Of a DNA stretch of 64,000 nt, positions 34,011-43,339 are shown piece after piece. The stretch spans positions 44,946-108,945 of the forward strand of contig CAIKND010000128.1 in the NCBI GenBank assembly GCA_903828675.1. The letters run 5' to 3'. This DNA comes from an uncultured Acidobacteriaceae bacterium (lineage in GTDB: Bacteria; Acidobacteriota; Terriglobia; Terriglobales; Acidobacteriaceae). The number at the start of each line of letters is the position of its first letter. Position 1 is the first letter of the stretch. Made by a program: the position numbers and the translations under genes. Under the pieces are notes generated by a model, which was not told where the DNA came from, searched no databases, and saw only the letters and a program-made list of their open reading frames with translations.

Positions 34011-35360
34011 TTATGCCTCCACCGGCGCCGCAGCCAGGACTCTAGCCGCGTCATCGATGTTCTCGCGGGTGATGATTTCGGTGGCGCACCACAGGGTAGC
34101 GTTCTTCAGCTCCGGATACCAACGGCTTAGGTCGATGCCGCCGACGATCTTCTCTTCCATGAGCCGCGAGTTCCACGCAGCCGGAGATTCCTCAGTGTGC
34201 AGCACGAACTCATGGAAGCGGGGCGCGCCGGTGAAAAGGAGCTTTGCACCAGCCTGGGCGCTAAGCGTCTTCGCCGCGTATTCGGCCTTGGCCAGGTTGT
34301 GCTCTGCCAGTTCGCGGATCCCCTCCTTGCCATAAACGGTAAGGAAGATCGTGGCCATCAGCGCCACTAATGCTTGATTCGTACAGATGTTGGAGGTAGC
34401 CTTCTCGCGCCGGATGTGCTGCTCGCGGGTGGCGAGAGTCAGGACAAAGCCGCGGTAGCCAGTTGAATCGACGGTCTGGCCGACCAGGCGACCCGGCATC
34501 TGGCGGAGGTACTGCTCCTTGCAGGCGATGACGCCGCAGAACGGGCCGCCATAACTGAGGGCGACGCCGAAGGACTGGGCTTCCATGCTGACGATATCGG
34601 CTTCGACAGGAGGGCGGACCACGCCGAGCGAAACCGCCTCCGCAATCGAAACGATGAGCAGAGCGCCCTTGGCGTGGGCGATGGCAGCGATGGCGGGGAT
34701 GTCCTCAATGACACCGAAGAAGTTGGGGCTCTGGGCGAGGACGGCTGCGGTTTCCTGCGTGACTTCGGCTTCGAGAGCAGCAAGATCCACGCGGCCCGTC
34801 TCAGCGTCGTACCCAATCACTGCGGCAGGCAGGGCTTGATGTTGTGCGTAAGTGTCCATCACCTCGCGGTACTCGGGATGGACGGTTGCAGCCACCACAG
34901 CCTTGTCCCGGCCGGTGACGCGCATGGCCATTCTTACGGCCTCCGCTGCCCCCGTTGACCCGTCGTACATGCTGGCGTTGGCCACGTCCATGCCGGTCAA
35001 CTCGGCGATCATGGTCTGGAATTCGAAGATCGCCTGCAAGGTGCCCTGTGTGATTTCGGCCTGGTAGGGCGTATAGCTCGTGAGAAACTCCCCGCGCTGC
35101 ACCAGCGAGTCGATGATGACGGGCCGGTAGTGGCGATAAGCGCCCGCACCCAGAAAGCTGGCGTAGCCGGTGGCGTTCCTGTCCCCGGCGGCGCGGAAGT
35201 AGTCGATGATCTCGCTTTCAGCCTGCTGCCGCGGGACGTCGAGGTCGCGGTCAAGCCGGTACTCGGCAGGGATGACTTCAAAGAGCGAGTCGATGGAAGC
35301 TGCGCCAATTTCGGCGAGCATCTGTTCGCGTTCAGCGGCGGACTTGGGTAGGTAGCGCAT
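34011..35360 (-). CDS. gcvPA: Glycine dehydrogenase (decarboxylating) subunit 1
   Basis: First half of the split P-protein, 449 residues. Characteristic stretches: [19 protein letters not shown] at the N-terminus, [40 protein letters not shown] and [15 protein letters not shown]. GcvPA forms an alpha2-beta2 complex with GcvPB; the PLP lysine is on GcvPB. It follows gcvH by 135 bases that contain two stem-loops. Same strand as gcvH and gcvPB. Confidence 0.96.
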   Translation of the reverse strand: MRYLPKSAAEREQMLAEIGAASIDSLFEVIPAEYRLDRDLDVPRQQAESEIIDYFRAAGDRNATGYASFLGAGAYRHYRPVIIDSLVQRGEFLTSYTPYQAEITQGTLQAIFEFQTMIAELTGMDVANASMYDGSTGAAEAVRMAMRVTGRDKAVVAATVHPEYREVMDTYAQHQALPAAVIGYDAETGRVDLAALEAEVTQETAAVLAQSPNFFGVIEDIPAIAAIAHAKGALLIVSIAEAVSLGVVRPPVEADIVSMEAQSFGVALSYGGPFCGVIACKEQYLRQMPGRLVGQTVDSTGYRGFVLTLATREQHIRREKATSNICTNQALVALMATIFLTVYGKEGIRELAEHNLAKAEYAAKTLSAQAGAKLLFTGAPRFHEFVLHTEESPAAWNSRLMEEKIVGGIDLSRWYPELKNATLWCATEIITRENIDDAARVLAAAPVEA

Positions 35361-35378
35361 TTTCAGCTTCCAGCCTCT

Positions 35379-35433
35379 AGCTTTTAGCTTCTGGCTAAAA
35401 GCTTGTTGGGCGGGCTCGGCTGCGGCCCGCCAA
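35379..35433 (-). repeat. Two stem-loops in the gcvH-gcvPA gap
   Basis: A perfect ten-base inverted repeat (AGCTTTTAGC at 35379-35388 and its complement at 35394-35403, loop of five) is followed by a GC-rich stem (GGCGGGC near 35410 with GCCCGCC near 35427). Neither has a T-run on the minus strand. They may protect the gcvH mRNA end or set different levels of GcvH and GcvPA. Confidence 0.55.
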
Positions 35434-35495
35434 GAGAGAATGCCAGGTAAAGCGACGGCTCTTCCATCGCTGAAAAGAGAGTTGAAGATCGGGAA

Positions 35496-35885
35496 CTAGC
35501 TTCCCGTCTCCTCGGCGATAAATGCCTCGTACGCCGCAGCATCGAGCAATGCATCATACTGGGCCAGATCAGAGAGCTCGACCTTGATAATCCAGGTGCC
35601 ATGTGGATTCTCGTTGATCTTGTCGGGTGCGGTTTTCAGTTCATCGTTAACCGCGGTAACGGTGCCGGTCACGGGGGAGTAGAGGTCGCTGACGGCCTTC
35701 ACACTCTCGACGGAGCCGAACGTGGCGTTGGCCGTAACCGCATCGCCAACCTTGGGCGCGTCTACATAAACGATGTCGCCGAGGGAGTTTTGCGCGTAAT
35801 CGGTGATGCCTACGGTGCCGATGGCGCCATCGAGTTCGATCCATTCATGTTCGCGGGTGTAGCGGTAATTCGTGGGATAAGGCAT
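35496..35885 (-). CDS. gcvH: Glycine cleavage system H protein
   Basis: A 129-residue lipoyl carrier that shuttles the aminomethyl group between P- and T-proteins. The lipoylated lysine is in GSVESVKAVSDLYSP, with the usual N-terminal YTREHEWIE and the strand GITDYAQNSLGDIVYVD. First gene of the gcv group in this window (minus strand). gcvT does not precede it: the next gene upstream encodes an unrelated lipoprotein. Confidence 0.97.
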   Translation of the reverse strand: MPYPTNYRYTREHEWIELDGAIGTVGITDYAQNSLGDIVYVDAPKVGDAVTANATFGSVESVKAVSDLYSPVTGTVTAVNDELKTAPDKINENPHGTWIIKVELSDLAQYDALLDAAAYEAFIAEETGS

Positions 35886-36053
35886 GGTGGGTCCGCTCCT
35901 TCAGAAGAAACAGTGAAATCCCAGTGTAAATCGCGCCGGTTCCTGAGGGCGCGTGGAAAAGCGGAAGCGGGAAACCAGGCAAAAGCCCCTCAAAGGTCGG
36001 ATCCCATGCCGTTCCAGCCCTCGGAATCAGGACCAGCCCGGCCCGGTTCGGCT

Positions 36054-36482
36054 TCACTCCACCGGAACCGCCTGGCTGCAATCGTCCATACGGTGGCTGG
36101 CGTTACGAACGGCGCCAGACTCGTCGGTGCAGAAATAGTTGTTTCTGGTGATCCAGTGGCTCTTCGGGCTGGCCCATACCTGGTAAGCGGGAACTCCGTC
36201 CCGGGGGAAGCACTGGATGTAGTAGTAATACCCGTCTTTTTCCCCGTAGATCAGTTCCTTGTCAATGAACCCGAACTGGCTGCCCAACTCAGGCAGCGTG
36301 CAGGCAAAGTGGCTATGGTTGGCTAAGAAGGCCGCCTGGGCCTGCCCGATGGTGCGAAGTTGGGCGATTGCCGACCTTTCATTCCCAGAGGCGCGTGCGC
36401 TGTTCAGACCTTGGTGGCAGGCAGCCAGAAATGAAACAAGCAGAAGGCCGAGCGCTGCTGAGACCAGGTGTGCGGATCGCAT
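36054..36482 (-). CDS. Putative lipoprotein with a pseudopilin-like segment
   Basis: A 142-residue exported protein. The signal peptide ends in the lipobox LAAC (residues 19-22), so it is probably lipid-anchored. The mature part begins with ERSAIAQLRTIGQAQAAFLANHSHFACTLPELG, a pattern often seen in pseudopilin-like proteins of Acidobacteriota just after the pilin helix, here without the pilin processing site. Four cysteines in the C-terminal half could form disulfides. It lies 73 bases after the M48 protease gene, same strand. Function unknown. Confidence 0.65.
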   Translation of the reverse strand: MRSAHLVSAALGLLLVSFLAACHQGLNSARASGNERSAIAQLRTIGQAQAAFLANHSHFACTLPELGSQFGFIDKELIYGEKDGYYYYIQCFPRDGVPAYQVWASPKSHWITRNNYFCTDESGAVRNASHRMDDCSQAVPVE

Positions 36483-36555
36483 TTTTCTTGCCTTTCATGG
36501 ATTCCGATGCGGGCTCATGGCGCACAAACATCCCGTCAATTGCGCAGGCCCCAAC

Positions 36556-37917
36556 TTATTTGTCAAAGAACTCTCCGTGTCCGCCATTGGCCCACGGATC
36601 GTAGTGAAGAGCGAAGTTGGCGCGGGTCTGAACGGACGGGTGGTTGTATGTCCAGAACTCAACAAAGGCGTTGGGGCTGGGGTCTTCAAGCCAGGCTTCG
36701 CCCAGGTGGTTGAAGCCTGAAACGGCAGTCTTCTGCGGGTCTGCCACGATGCCGTGGATCGCTTCCTGCCCGTAGACGTCGGCCTGGTGCTCAAAGTGGC
36801 GGCTGAAGGTATTGCTGGCCGGCGCTAGCAAAAATCCGGCAACTGAAAGCGACAGCAGAAGCACCAGGAAGCCAGGACGGCTCGAGAGCGCGGCGTCCCC
36901 ATCCTGTTCCCCAACAAGCTGCCAGCGCGCGCCGAAACGCCGCACCAGCCACGCTGATAATGCGGCACATCCCCAGAAAACAAAAAACAGGGCGGCGGAC
37001 GTGCCGGCAAGCATTTTGGGAATGTGGTTCAGAACGTAGTGTCCGCTCTCGTGGCCGAAGATAAATAGGACTTCGTCGTCTGGGAGCCGGTCCGTGGCGG
37101 TATCCCACATAACGAAGCGCTTGGTGGCGCCAATGCCGGTGACATAGGCGTTGAGCCCGTTACTTTTAGCGCTTGCCTTCATCAGAAACATACGGTCGGG
37201 CGCAATGTTGGTGCCGGTGCGGGCCACCACCGTCTCGAGCTTCTGCACCAGTGCCGCGTGATCCTTGGTAAGGGGCTCGAACTTGTTGAATATCGGATCG
37301 AGCAGCGGCGAAACAAACACCGTGAGCACAATCAGCGGCAGCGTGATGAGCCAGAGCCAGACCCAGTAGCGACGCGGTGAGATACGCACAATCCAGTTAA
37401 AAAGCAGCAGGATGAACGAGCCGAACACAAGGGTAAGTCCCAGCCCTTTGGCCTGATCGTAAAACCAGCTTCCCCAGCCTTGGACGCTGATGGCGTAATG
37501 GCGGCTCACAACGTGTCCGATGACGTCGAGCGGCAGGCTGGCCAGCGTCGTAATGACAAAGAACGCGGCGAAGAACAGCAAGCCCTGAAGCCAGTGGCGG
37601 CTGAGAAGCCGCCGTGTCCAGGCGGCCAGGCTGATGGCCGCGCGCGTAGCCAGCAGCAGCCACAGTACGGCCAGTCCCCAGAGCGAACCGACAATATCCA
37701 GCGCCAGCCGAATGTGGCTCAGCGTGATGGCCTTGGCCAGCTTCTCGGGCGGCAGCGAATAGGCCGGCGGCGCATTGTCGGGCGCTGGCTTTGCCCCGGG
37801 AGTCGACTGCGCCAGAACACGCGGCAGGACCTTGGGACCGGGCCCGAGGCGGGGCGCTACAGCGGCCAGCAGAATCGTGGAGACGAGGGCGATGAGCAGA
37901 TAGCGGACAAATGTCAT
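36556..37917 (-). CDS. M48-family membrane zinc protease (Ste24-like)
   Basis: A 453-residue integral-membrane metalloprotease. The N-terminal half has several membrane helices (FVRYLLIALVSTILLAAV, AVLWLLLATRAAISLAAW, and others), followed by the catalytic region with HESGH (HExxH) in LFIFGHESGHYVLNH and the third-ligand segment FEHQADVYGQEAI. This order is that of CAAX-protease/Ste24-type M48 enzymes; in bacteria they act in membrane protein quality control. ATG 37917, preceded by GGGGATAT, is chosen over an ATG 28 codons upstream. Confidence 0.9.
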   Translation of the reverse strand: MTFVRYLLIALVSTILLAAVAPRLGPGPKVLPRVLAQSTPGAKPAPDNAPPAYSLPPEKLAKAITLSHIRLALDIVGSLWGLAVLWLLLATRAAISLAAWTRRLLSRHWLQGLLFFAAFFVITTLASLPLDVIGHVVSRHYAISVQGWGSWFYDQAKGLGLTLVFGSFILLLFNWIVRISPRRYWVWLWLITLPLIVLTVFVSPLLDPIFNKFEPLTKDHAALVQKLETVVARTGTNIAPDRMFLMKASAKSNGLNAYVTGIGATKRFVMWDTATDRLPDDEVLFIFGHESGHYVLNHIPKMLAGTSAALFFVFWGCAALSAWLVRRFGARWQLVGEQDGDAALSSRPGFLVLLLSLSVAGFLLAPASNTFSRHFEHQADVYGQEAIHGIVADPQKTAVSGFNHLGEAWLEDPSPNAFVEFWTYNHPSVQTRANFALHYDPWANGGHGEFFDK

Positions 37918-38181
37918 GAGATATCCCCTTGTTGGTCCTGCCTGTTTGGAATCCGGTAGTTCCCCAATTCTCAAAAGCGATACTTCGTTGGTACGTGGCA
38001 TACAGGTATGGCGTTCGCTCTATCCCACCGTAGCAGCAAAACAAAGACACGGCGAGGATGTTCCATACAGTCTCCCGACAGGTACCCCATTCTCTGGAAT
38101 CGTCACGGGCCGGGCGAATAACAGCAGCCGATTCTGAGACAATCGTGAATACAGATGCTTTTACTCGATATTGCCGGACTC

Positions 38182-39933
38182 ATGCCACAGAAATCTTTGA
38201 TCGCCAAGAAACAGCCTGCCCTCCGAACGTGTGTTTGCGCGGCCCTTGCGGCTTCAGCTTTAATGCTTCCTGCCTCGGCCAGAGCGCAACAGGCCACCCC
38301 TGTCTTACTCGACGCCATGACCGCGGAACTGCACCGCGCGTTTACTTCGCTCGGAAAGCAGGGGGCGGGCAAGCAGGACTCCGACAAGCAGTTGCCGCCT
38401 TACTTCCTGAGCTATTCGGTGAGCGACGCCAGCGTCGTGTCGATGCGGGCCCAGTTTGGAGCGTTGGTCGACAGCTCGGCGAACCATGTGCGGGTGGCCG
38501 ATGTGCAGGTGCGGCTGGGCAGCCAGAAGCTGGACAACACCCACGGCAACCATCGAGGCTCCGCGGTGAACAGCATGCAACTGCCCCTGACCGACGACCG
38601 CGAGGCGTTGGCTCGTTCGTTGTGGCTGGCCACCAACACCGGCTACGGCACGGCGCTGGACAACTATCTCAGGGTGAAGACCGAGGCCGAGGTAAGAGCC
38701 AAGGAAGAAGACAATTCCCCGGACTTTAGCCAGGAAGCCCCGCAAACGCATCTCGGCAAGGTGGCTCCCCCCGTAGTAGTTGACCGGGCGGCCTGGGAAC
38801 GGCGGGTACGCGACCTGTCAAAGGTCTTTCGCGAATTCCCAGACGTTTACCAGAACATCGTTATGCTCAATGTGCAGAACGAGACCGACTACTTTGCGTC
38901 CTCAGAGGGCTCGCAGGTCGTGACGCCACATTTGCGGGCACGGGTGGTGGCAATTGCAGTAACGCGCGCCGAGGACGGAATGGATCTGTTCCGTGAGCAG
39001 ACCTTCGAGGCCGAGACCGTGGACGAGTTGCCTAAGCAGGCTGAGCTTGAAGCGGCAATGCGGGAGTTGGGCAAGAGCCTCGAGTCTCTGCGCAAGGCGC
39101 CCGTGACGGAACCATTCGACGGGCCTGCCATCCTGTCTGGACGGGCATCCGCAGTATTTTTCCACGAGGTGCTCGGCCACCGGCTGGAAGGCCAGCGGCA
39201 GCGAGGCGACGAAGAAGGCCAGACATTTACCAAGGACGTGGGCAAGCCTGTGTTGCCATCGTTCCTCTCAGTGGCTGACGACCCCACGGTGACCAGGTTC
39301 GGCCCAACGTGGCTCAGCGGTAGTTACGAATTTGACGACGAGGGCGAGCAGGCGCGGCGCGTGGATCTGATCCAGGATGGTGTTCTCAAGACCTTCCTGA
39401 TGTCGCGGCTGCCTATCGCCAGCTTCAGCAACTCGAACGGACACGGGCGCGGGGAAACCGGGCGGGTGCCGACCGGGCGTCAGGGCAACCTGATTGTCAC
39501 TTCAACCAAGACCGTGCCGGAGCCGGAACTGCGCAAGCAACTGATTGACGAAGCAAAAAAGCAGGGCAAGCCCTACGGGCTTTATTTCGAAGACATTTCT
39601 TCAGGCTTCGCGGTCACCACGCGGAGTTCGCCGCAGGCCTTTCAAGTCATTCCGCTGGTTGTGTGGCGTGTGTATGTGGACGGTCGCCCGGACGAGTTGG
39701 TGCGCGGGGTGAGCATCGTTGGAACGCCGCTGGCGGCGATGAAACGGATTCTGGCCACAAGCGACAAGAGCGAGGTTTTCAACGGCGAATGCGGCGCGGA
39801 GTCGGGGACGGTTCCAGTCAGCGCCGTGGCCCCGGCCATGCTGGTAAGCGAGATGGAAACGCAACGGCAGCCGCAAGGAACTGCGCGGCCACCGATACTT
39901 CCAATTCCCGGTGCGGATGCAGCCAGGCAATGA
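38182..39933 (+). CDS. Secreted TldD-like metallopeptidase
   Basis: A 583-residue TldD/PmbA-fold protein that, unlike classical TldD, has a signal peptide (RTCVCAALAASALMLPASARA). The zinc motif HEVLGH is intact at about residues 328-333 in VFFHEVLGHRLEGQ, so it should be catalytic. ATG 38182 is chosen; ATG 38155 would add nine residues. The gene is followed, after a small membrane-protein gene, by a paralogue that has lost the motif, giving a TldD/TldE-like pair outside the cytoplasm. The substrate is unknown. Confidence 0.87.
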   Translation: MPQKSLIAKKQPALRTCVCAALAASALMLPASARAQQATPVLLDAMTAELHRAFTSLGKQGAGKQDSDKQLPPYFLSYSVSDASVVSMRAQFGALVDSSANHVRVADVQVRLGSQKLDNTHGNHRGSAVNSMQLPLTDDREALARSLWLATNTGYGTALDNYLRVKTEAEVRAKEEDNSPDFSQEAPQTHLGKVAPPVVVDRAAWERRVRDLSKVFREFPDVYQNIVMLNVQNETDYFASSEGSQVVTPHLRARVVAIAVTRAEDGMDLFREQTFEAETVDELPKQAELEAAMRELGKSLESLRKAPVTEPFDGPAILSGRASAVFFHEVLGHRLEGQRQRGDEEGQTFTKDVGKPVLPSFLSVADDPTVTRFGPTWLSGSYEFDDEGEQARRVDLIQDGVLKTFLMSRLPIASFSNSNGHGRGETGRVPTGRQGNLIVTSTKTVPEPELRKQLIDEAKKQGKPYGLYFEDISSGFAVTTRSSPQAFQVIPLVVWRVYVDGRPDELVRGVSIVGTPLAAMKRILATSDKSEVFNGECGAESGTVPVSAVAPAMLVSEMETQRQPQGTARPPILPIPGADAARQ

Positions 39934-39951
39934 TCATTCGGAAGGAGAAAG

Positions 39952-40365
39952 GTGAAAATACCTAAGCTTATTCGAGTGTTTTTTGGGCTACTTCTTGCAC
40001 TTGCGCTGTTTTGCGGCTGGTATATGGTTGCGGCGAATTATGACTACGGTGCGGTTTCTGGAACCTATGTTTATCGGAGAGACAATGAGAGTTCGACATT
40101 GATTCTGAGGAAGGATCGCACATTCTCCCAACAAAGAATTAGTCATGGAAAAGTGGAGCAAGCGCAGGGTACCTGGCGCCGGATTGGTGAGGGCGGAGTC
40201 AATTTCTCGAAGGAGTTCCTTACGATCGGTGGTATCCATTCGGAATCGGATGGTTCCGTTTATGGGGAAGTTCAGAAGAGTTTTTTGAACTTGGTCCCTT
40301 CCGTTGTTCTTGGAGACGACAGAGATAAGGGTCCTAGGTTCCATTTAAAGTTCCTTTGGTTTTGA
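39952..40365 (+). CDS. Small membrane-anchored or secreted protein of unknown function
   Basis: A 137-residue protein starting at GTG 39952, with a hydrophobic N-terminus (FFGLLLALALFCGWYMVAA) followed by a beta-rich, basic domain (GTYVYRRDNESSTLILRKD). The pattern GTWRRIGEGGVNFSKEFL resembles small domains that monitor or bind envelope components, but no family is recognised. G+C is visibly lower than in its neighbours (25 of 60 bases in the line at 40081). It sits between the two TldD-like genes, 18 bases after one and 12 bases before the other, and so is probably co-expressed with them. Confidence 0.65.
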   Translation: MKIPKLIRVFFGLLLALALFCGWYMVAANYDYGAVSGTYVYRRDNESSTLILRKDRTFSQQRISHGKVEQAQGTWRRIGEGGVNFSKEFLTIGGIHSESDGSVYGEVQKSFLNLVPSVVLGDDRDKGPRFHLKFLWF

Positions 40366-40377
40366 AGTGGGGATGAA

Positions 40378-42036
40378 ATGAAGCTGTTTCACGTTATTGG
40401 AGCATCCATTGCATTGGCCATCCTGGGCGCGATCCCGGCCACGTGTGCGGCCCAGCCCACCCGTGCCGATGCCGAAAAAGATCCGGTTCTGAAGGCCATG
40501 CTCACCGAACTCGACCGCAGCATGAGCCAGTTGCAACTGAAGGGCTTCGAGAAGCCGTTTTTTATCCAGTACCGGGTTGAGGAAGTGGACGACTACTCGA
40601 CCAAAGCTGAGTTTGGAGCCAGCGAGGGGTCGCAGCATGCGCGCCAGCGGGTGGTGCGAGTCACGGTGCGCGTGGGCGACTACAAGACCGATAGTTCAGG
40701 TGGGCGCTCAGACGGTACGTTGGGGCTCGGCGGTCTGGACGACGATCCGGTCGCACTGCGTTCGGCGTTATGGACGGCAACGGACCAGGCCTACAAGAGC
40801 GCGCTGGCCGCCTATGCGCAGAAGCAGGCTGCTCTGAAGCAGGTGCAGACGCCTCCCCAGGCTGACGACTTCAGCCACGAAAAGGCCGTAATTTCGCTTG
40901 CGGAACCCATCAGGCTGAAACTCGACGAGCCAATGTGGACCGACCGTGTGGCGCACGCAAGCGGGCTCTATCGGAATCAGACTGCCACAAAGGCAAGTGA
41001 AAGCAATGTGCATTACTCGACGGCCGAGTTCCATGCCCGTGCGACCACCACCTGGCTGGTCACCAGCGAGGGCGCCATCGTTCGCAAGGCGGCCGAGCAG
41101 TATCAGGAGACCGTCGGGGTAGGCACGCAGGCGGCCGACGGAATGCGCCTGGACCGCTCCTATTCTTCAACCGGAAACTCACTTAAGGAACTCGACACGC
41201 TGGAGGCCTTTGAGAATCGCGCCTTCGGGCTCATCGCCTCGCTCGGCGAGTTGCGCAAGGCTCCGCTGGTGGAAGAGGAGTATCACGGCCCGGTGCTGCT
41301 CAGCGCCGATGCTAGCGCCGACACCTTGCGCTCGCTGCTCGGGAGCGGCATCACGGCTACGCGGCCCCGCATGGGCACCGAGGCGCGAACCAACGGCCCA
41401 TTTGCCTCAAGCTTTCATGCCCAGGTGCTGCCGGAGTTCCTCGACGTGGTGGACGATCCAGGCCTGAAGAACTATGACGGCCGGGGGCTGGTCGGCGCAT
41501 ACCAGGTCGACGACGACGGCATTCCAGCGCAGGCGGTGAAGCTGATTACTGCGGGGCGGCTGGAGAACTATCTGATTGGACGCGAGCCGGTACGCGACTT
41601 TCCCCAGTCGAACGGACACGGACGTGCCGGGATTACCGGGCCGCCACGGCCGGCGCTTGGCGTGTTGAAGGTGACCGCGCGCGACGGCGCATCGGACGAA
41701 GAACTGAACAGCAAGCTGCTGGCGATGGCCAAAGATCGCGGCCTGAAAAGCGTCTACTACGTGCAGACACTGGGCGGCGAGATGACCCCCAGGCTGCTCT
41801 ACCGCATCAGCCCGGATGGAAAGCGTGAACTTGTGCGTGGTGCGGAACTGGGAGATATTGACCAGCGGGCGCTGCGCTCAAGCGTTGAGGCGGCTGGAAA
41901 AGACTTGTTCCTGGCCAATTACTTTGGCGATGTGCCGCAGACTGTTCTGGCTCCCGCCCTGCTGCTCGGGGATGCGACCATTCGGCGCGCCAACGAGAAA
42001 AACGAGAAGCTCCCGTTCTATTCGCCCCCGGAATAA
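40378..42036 (+). CDS. Secreted TldE/PmbA-like protein lacking the zinc motif
   Basis: A 552-residue exported paralogue of the protein encoded at 38182. The fold regions align: DGPAILSG with HGPVLLSA, and NSNGHGRGETG with QSNGHGRAGITG. Where the first protein has HEVLGH this one has RSLLGS (about 41329-41346), so it cannot bind zinc in the same way. This mirrors cytoplasmic TldD/TldE, where only TldD is catalytic and TldE completes the chamber. Signal peptide: MKLFHVIGASIALAILGAIP. It follows the small membrane-protein gene by 12 bases. An independent non-enzymatic role is possible. Confidence 0.83.
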   Translation: MKLFHVIGASIALAILGAIPATCAAQPTRADAEKDPVLKAMLTELDRSMSQLQLKGFEKPFFIQYRVEEVDDYSTKAEFGASEGSQHARQRVVRVTVRVGDYKTDSSGGRSDGTLGLGGLDDDPVALRSALWTATDQAYKSALAAYAQKQAALKQVQTPPQADDFSHEKAVISLAEPIRLKLDEPMWTDRVAHASGLYRNQTATKASESNVHYSTAEFHARATTTWLVTSEGAIVRKAAEQYQETVGVGTQAADGMRLDRSYSSTGNSLKELDTLEAFENRAFGLIASLGELRKAPLVEEEYHGPVLLSADASADTLRSLLGSGITATRPRMGTEARTNGPFASSFHAQVLPEFLDVVDDPGLKNYDGRGLVGAYQVDDDGIPAQAVKLITAGRLENYLIGREPVRDFPQSNGHGRAGITGPPRPALGVLKVTARDGASDEELNSKLLAMAKDRGLKSVYYVQTLGGEMTPRLLYRISPDGKRELVRGAELGDIDQRALRSSVEAAGKDLFLANYFGDVPQTVLAPALLLGDATIRRANEKNEKLPFYSPPE

Positions 42037-42101
42037 GCAAAGCTAGGGGTATGGAACAGGGGACAGGAAACCCAGCCACAGTCTGGCCCAGCACAACTGC
42101 T

Positions 42102-42173
42102 CCGTGCCCCATCCTTCTGGGCGGAGCCGAAGAACCTGCGTTTTGAATCCTGGCGGAATGGGTGGGACAGCAG
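42102..42173. repeat. GTGCCCCATCC-family palindromic element, long-core copy
   Basis: Begins CCGTGCCCCATCCTTC and ends GGGTGGGACAGCA, the same ends as the 19358 units, but with a longer, different core of about 40 bases. It lies between two convergent genes (42036 and 42215). Confidence 0.75.
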
Positions 42174-42214
42174 TTCATTCAACCTCGCAGCTCTTCTATT
42201 CCCTGTTCCCTGCC

Positions 42215-42646
42215 CTATTCCTTCTTCTTCCACGCCCCTACGATTGCGCCCATCAGCATCATGCCCAGCAGCCACAGGCCCATATTGATGGCGAATAGCT
42301 TGTAAGTCCGAACCTCGAAGGCGTATTCCGTAGCCCAGCTAGTCAGTACGCAACCGAGCCACAACAAGGCGCCAACCCTGACGCCTCGCAGAGCGGTTTG
42401 AGGTCCGGTAAGCTGGGTAACGCAGGAAATGCCCCCGGCCATCAGGGCAGCCGAAAGCAAGGCGGTGCCATACTGCAAGGCCGGGTTGACGCCGCTGCTC
42501 ATGAACCACTCGCGGGTACGGCCCACGCCGTCAAGCCAAGCCTGCTGAAAAAACGAGTACCATGCCGCTTCCAGCAGAAAGCAGGCGACCGCAGCGATCG
42601 TAATGGCTAAATAGTTCTGCTTGATTCTCGACTGTCCGGGTATCAT
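42215..42646 (-). CDS. DUF1761-type membrane protein
   Basis: A 143-residue protein with four predicted membrane helices (ITIAAVACFLLEAAWYSFF, YGTALLSAALMAGGISCV, VGALLWLGCVLTSWATEY and INMGLWLLGMMLMGAIVGAW). The length, the Trp-Tyr motif in the first helix and the four-helix layout fit the DUF1761 family. Function is unknown in the family. It is convergent with the TldE-like gene, with a palindromic repeat between them. Confidence 0.72.
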   Translation of the reverse strand: MIPGQSRIKQNYLAITIAAVACFLLEAAWYSFFQQAWLDGVGRTREWFMSSGVNPALQYGTALLSAALMAGGISCVTQLTGPQTALRGVRVGALLWLGCVLTSWATEYAFEVRTYKLFAINMGLWLLGMMLMGAIVGAWKKKE

Positions 42647-42983
42647 TCCGCCCTGCCTTTCAGTTTCGCGTGCCTATGCGCCGTGCCGCGCGGAGACACG
42701 CCGTCCTTGCGATTGCGCGCGGGTAGAGCCTCGCAAGTGCCTCATCCCGCACGGGAACAGGATGGGCGGAATTCTAGCCGATTGCTGCCTTGGTTGTCGT
42801 GCTGCGGGGAAAATCGAAGTAATTTCTCTAAGGGCTGATGCGGCAAGAGCCCAGGCGAACCTTGTTCTGGGATGAACAGGATGTCAGCGCCGTTCCTGAC
42901 GGCCCATTCGCTTGTTCCGCTCGATCGTTTGCCACGCTACCCCTGGGCTTTGCAGTATGCGTAGAAGCCGTGCCAGGCCGCTG
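42647..42983. other. 337-base region without a recognised gene
   Basis: Upstream of the DUF1761 gene and downstream of a small secreted-protein gene, both on the minus strand. I see no credible coding frame, no tRNA and no known riboswitch or small RNA motif. It presumably carries the promoter of the DUF1761 gene. Confidence 0.45.
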
Positions 42984-43223
42984 CTACCGCTTCTGCTTTC
43001 CGTACACCATCTTCCCGGTCAGGGTGCTGCGGTAGTAACCGCTGGGACGATGCTGTTTCTTGGGGGCCATATACTTGCCGCCGAACGTGCCGGTGTTCTT
43101 CCGAACCTTGACGTGGGGCGCTTTGGGGCCGTGCTTGCCAAAGGCGTAGGCGGTTGGAGCGAGACCGGTGAAGAGCGTCAAAACCGCGAGCGCGCATACC
43201 AAAACGAACTTTCCTGCTTTCAC
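42984..43223 (-). CDS. Small secreted basic protein
   Basis: A 79-residue protein with a signal peptide (FVLVCALAVLTLFTGLAPTAYA) and a very basic mature part (GKHGPKAPHVKVRKNTGTF, YMAPKKQHRPSGYYRS, TGKMVYGKQKR). Lys, Arg and His dominate, and no cysteine remains after cleavage. GGAGAAACG before the ATG is a good ribosome-binding site. No family is recognised. Binding to an acidic surface, polysaccharide or nucleic acid outside the cell is possible. Divergent from the flavoprotein gene at 43340. Confidence 0.72.
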   Translation of the reverse strand: MKAGKFVLVCALAVLTLFTGLAPTAYAFGKHGPKAPHVKVRKNTGTFGGKYMAPKKQHRPSGYYRSTLTGKMVYGKQKR

Positions 43224-43339
43224 TTCGTTTCTCCTTGGAACACTTCTGCGCGGATTCTTTCATCGGCCTGGTCGCGGCGCTTTGACCTTGCGCAATCTTC
43301 GCCGCTAAGAAGACCGCCCGGCTATTCTGAACACAAGCC

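Noticed and set aside
35886..36053. Glycine riboswitch upstream of gcvH
   Set aside because: No glycine aptamer pattern was recognised, and gcvT, the usual riboswitch-controlled first gene, is absent.
42647..42983. Possible structured RNA (RNase P, SRP or 6S type)
   Set aside because: GC-rich with local hairpins, but none of the landmark sequences of these RNAs can be found.
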